This document shows positions 62,534-64,000 of a stretch of 64,000 nt of DNA, in pieces (positions within the stretch are counted from its first letter, which is position 1; each line of letters starts with the position of its first letter). Below the pieces are notes generated by a model. The model had not been told where the DNA came from. It saw only the letters and a list, made by a program, of their open reading frames with translations, and did not search any database. Position numbers and translations under genes: made by a program. Source of the DNA: Bog-756 sp963699105 (lineage in GTDB: Bacteria; Actinomycetota; Acidimicrobiia; Acidimicrobiales; RAAP-2); the NCBI GenBank assembly GCA_963699105.1, contig CAVOTI010000001.1, positions 806,001 to 870,000 on the forward strand, in the 5' to 3' direction.

Positions 62534-62539
62534 AGCGTA
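62534..62539 (-). promoter_or_regulatory. -10 hexamer TACGCT, leaderless MgtE-N/CBS gene
   Basis: TACGCT on the minus strand ends 9 nt before ATG 62524, with no Shine-Dalgarno. Confidence 0.45.
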
Positions 62540-63071
62540 GACGGGGAGACCGCCTCCGGCGCTGGACCCGTGACCCGGCTCGAGCGGCCGAGCCGTCCGA
62601 GCTCCCCGGCCCGTCCGTTCCGGTCGGCGCCCCGGACAGCGTGGAGCCGCGCCGGGACCAGCACGGAGGCGACGGTCAGGGCATGGACAACAAGGCGGCG
62701 CCGACCGCCGGTCGTGGATTCGGTCCATGGGGCACCTCGGTTGGTGTGGGCACTCCCGACACTGGCCGACCTCGAAGGGCCGGGCGGGTCATCTTTCGGG
62801 AGCGCCGGGGAACGGACGGGTGGACGACACCTCCCGTGACGCAGTGGACCCGGCGCAGCATCGGACACGGGGCGCCGACGATGCTCAGGCCCGGCCCGGC
62901 ACCGCTACGGTCGGTACCCGGTTCGAAGCGGGGTGGTCCGCACGGGAGGGGGTGGCGATGCTCCCGGCCTACTGGGGGGTTCTCCCCGGTTCATCGGCGC
63001 CACCTCCCTTCGGGTCTCTCAGAGCCCATGCTCCGGTCGCACATAGCGCAGTCCGACTCTATCGTGTCTTG

Positions 63072-63125
<54 letters not shown>

Positions 63126-63165
63126 CCACCGGGGCGGCGCCAATCACCATCCGGGCCGGGGCAGA

Positions 63166-63171
63166 TAGTGT
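63166..63171 (+). promoter_or_regulatory. -10 hexamer TAGTGT, leaderless acyl-CoA dehydrogenase
   Basis: TAGTGT ends 6 nt before ATG 63178. Confidence 0.45.
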
Positions 63172-63177
63172 CGGGCC

Positions 63178-64000
63178 ATGGACCTGGCCTATCCCCCCGA
63201 GACCGAGCCCTTCCGGGCGGAGATCCGCCAATGGCTGGTCGACAACCTGCCCGAGGGCTGGGGAACGTCCGGGTTCACCATGACCAAGGAAGAGAAGAGG
63301 GATTTCAACCGCGACTGGGTCAAGAAGCTCTACGGCGGGGGGTGGATCTGCGCCTCGTGGCCCAAGGAGTACGGCGGAAAGGGCCTCTCCCTGATGGAGT
63401 CGGTGGTCCTCAACGAGGAGTTCGCCCGGGTCGAGGCACCCCTGCGGGCCGACTTCTTCGGCGACACCCTCGTCGGGCCGACCATCCTCCAGTGGGCCAC
63501 CGAGGAGCAGAAGCAACAGTTCATCCCCGGCATCCTCCAGGGGACCATCGCCTGGTGCCAGGGATTCTCAGAACCCGACGCCGGCAGCGACCTCGCCTCG
63601 CTGAAGACCAGGGCCGAGCTCGACGGGGACGAGTGGGTGATCAACGGGCAGAAGGTGTGGACCACCCAGGCCCAGTTCGCCGACTACATCTTCCTGCTGG
63701 CCCGCACCGATCCCGGCGCCCCCAAGCACGCCGGCATCTCCTATCTGCTGGTGCCGATGAACCAGGACGGCATCGAGGTCCGACCCATCGCCCAGGTGGA
63801 CGGCAGCGCCGATTTCAACGAGATCTTCTTCACCAACGCCCGTTGCCCGAAGGACAACGTGGTCGGCGGGGTGAACAACGGATGGAAGGTGGCCATGACC
63901 ACCTTGGGCTTCGAACGGGGATCGTCGGCCACCACCGGGTACCGGCGGTTCCAACGGGAGCTCGACCAGATCATCGCCGAGGCCAAGAAGAACGGGAAGT
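63178..64000 (+). CDS. Acyl-CoA dehydrogenase, N-terminal 274 residues (runs off the right edge)
   Basis: Opens MDLAYPPETEPFRAEIRQWL and continues WICASWPKEYGGKGLSLMES, GFSEPDAGSDLASLKTRAEL and VINGQKVWTTQAQFADYIFL, the standard FAD/substrate segments of the middle beta domain. It is distinct from the dehydrogenase at 25489: that one has AITEPDAGSNSHN, and this one starts with the longer N-terminal helix set typical of ~390-400-residue FadE-type enzymes. The C-terminal third, with the catalytic Glu, is beyond the window. Confidence 0.93.
   Translation, partial: MDLAYPPETEPFRAEIRQWLVDNLPEGWGTSGFTMTKEEKRDFNRDWVKKLYGGGWICASWPKEYGGKGLSLMESVVLNEEFARVEAPLRADFFGDTLVGPTILQWATEEQKQQFIPGILQGTIAWCQGFSEPDAGSDLASLKTRAELDGDEWVINGQKVWTTQAQFADYIFLLARTDPGAPKHAGISYLLVPMNQDGIEVRPIAQVDGSADFNEIFFTNARCPKDNVVGGVNNGWKVAMTTLGFERGSSATTGYRRFQRELDQIIAEAKKNGK

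Overview
The window is about 70% GC, densely coded, and reads as chromosome of a member of Actinomycetota. The strongest markers are two very small ribosomal proteins known from that phylum (a bS22 homologue at 39471-39572 and a bL37 homologue at 47111-47194). Two gene neighbourhoods are also familiar from Mycobacterium tuberculosis: ppx / DUF501 / ftsB-like / eno / mazG / surA-like / mfd / pth / rplY / prs / glmU (4.4-19.8 kb) and ispE / rsmA / resuscitation-factor position / tatD / metG / rsmI (39.7-46.7 kb). The abundance of acyl-CoA enzymes and the style of the pilins suggest the class Acidimicrobiia, but that is inference. No phage, transposase, integrase or CRISPR array is visible.

Layout. 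1-4.3 kb: surface-sugar genes (a GT4-like glycosyltransferase, and a leftward operon of nucleotide-sugar dehydrogenase, GT2 and NAD epimerase). 4.4-19.8 kb: leftward housekeeping block, interrupted by a rightward pair of MaoC-type dehydratases. 19.9-26.7 kb: rightward catabolic operon (biotin-dependent acyl-CoA carboxylase beta and alpha, AtuA-like protein, acyl-CoA dehydrogenase) resembling acyclic-terpene or leucine-type degradation. 26.9-33.1 kb: three pilin-like genes; the first carries nine regular cysteine-bracketed repeats. 33.2-37.6 kb: typA, tRNA-Gln(UUG), and a two-component system. 37.6-49.9 kb: a membrane protein, bS22, ispE-rsmA-rlpA-like-tatD-metG, then Nudix, rsmI, DUF192, bL37, GDPD, a hypothetical and a PfkB kinase. 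50.2-59.1 kb: pepN, a GDT1-family cation transporter, a GT2-methyltransferase fusion, and a GT4/methyltransferase/cyclase-like operon. 59.3-62.5 kb: a two-gene divalent-cation module (NRAMP-related permease plus a membrane-free MgtE-N/CBS protein) with a small Arg/Pro-rich ORF between them. 63.2 kb to the end: a second, truncated acyl-CoA dehydrogenase.

Two properties cut across the window. First, many lead genes have a TANNNT -10 hexamer only 6-10 nt before ATG/GTG and no Shine-Dalgarno, the signature of leaderless mRNAs; two divergent pairs share the same overlapping bidirectional -10 (ACGGTAGCCT). Second, many genes are interrupted by single-base indels, densely between 43.8 and 49.3 kb and often in C/G runs. 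Because essential genes (metG, ispE, pieces of rsmI) are hit, these look like assembly errors rather than decay, so those genes are described as intact genes with sequence errors.

Best candidates for new biology are the NRAMP-related/MgtE-N/leader-peptide module, the pilin fused to a nine-blade-like repeat domain, and a GlmU that lacks the acetyltransferase catalytic half.
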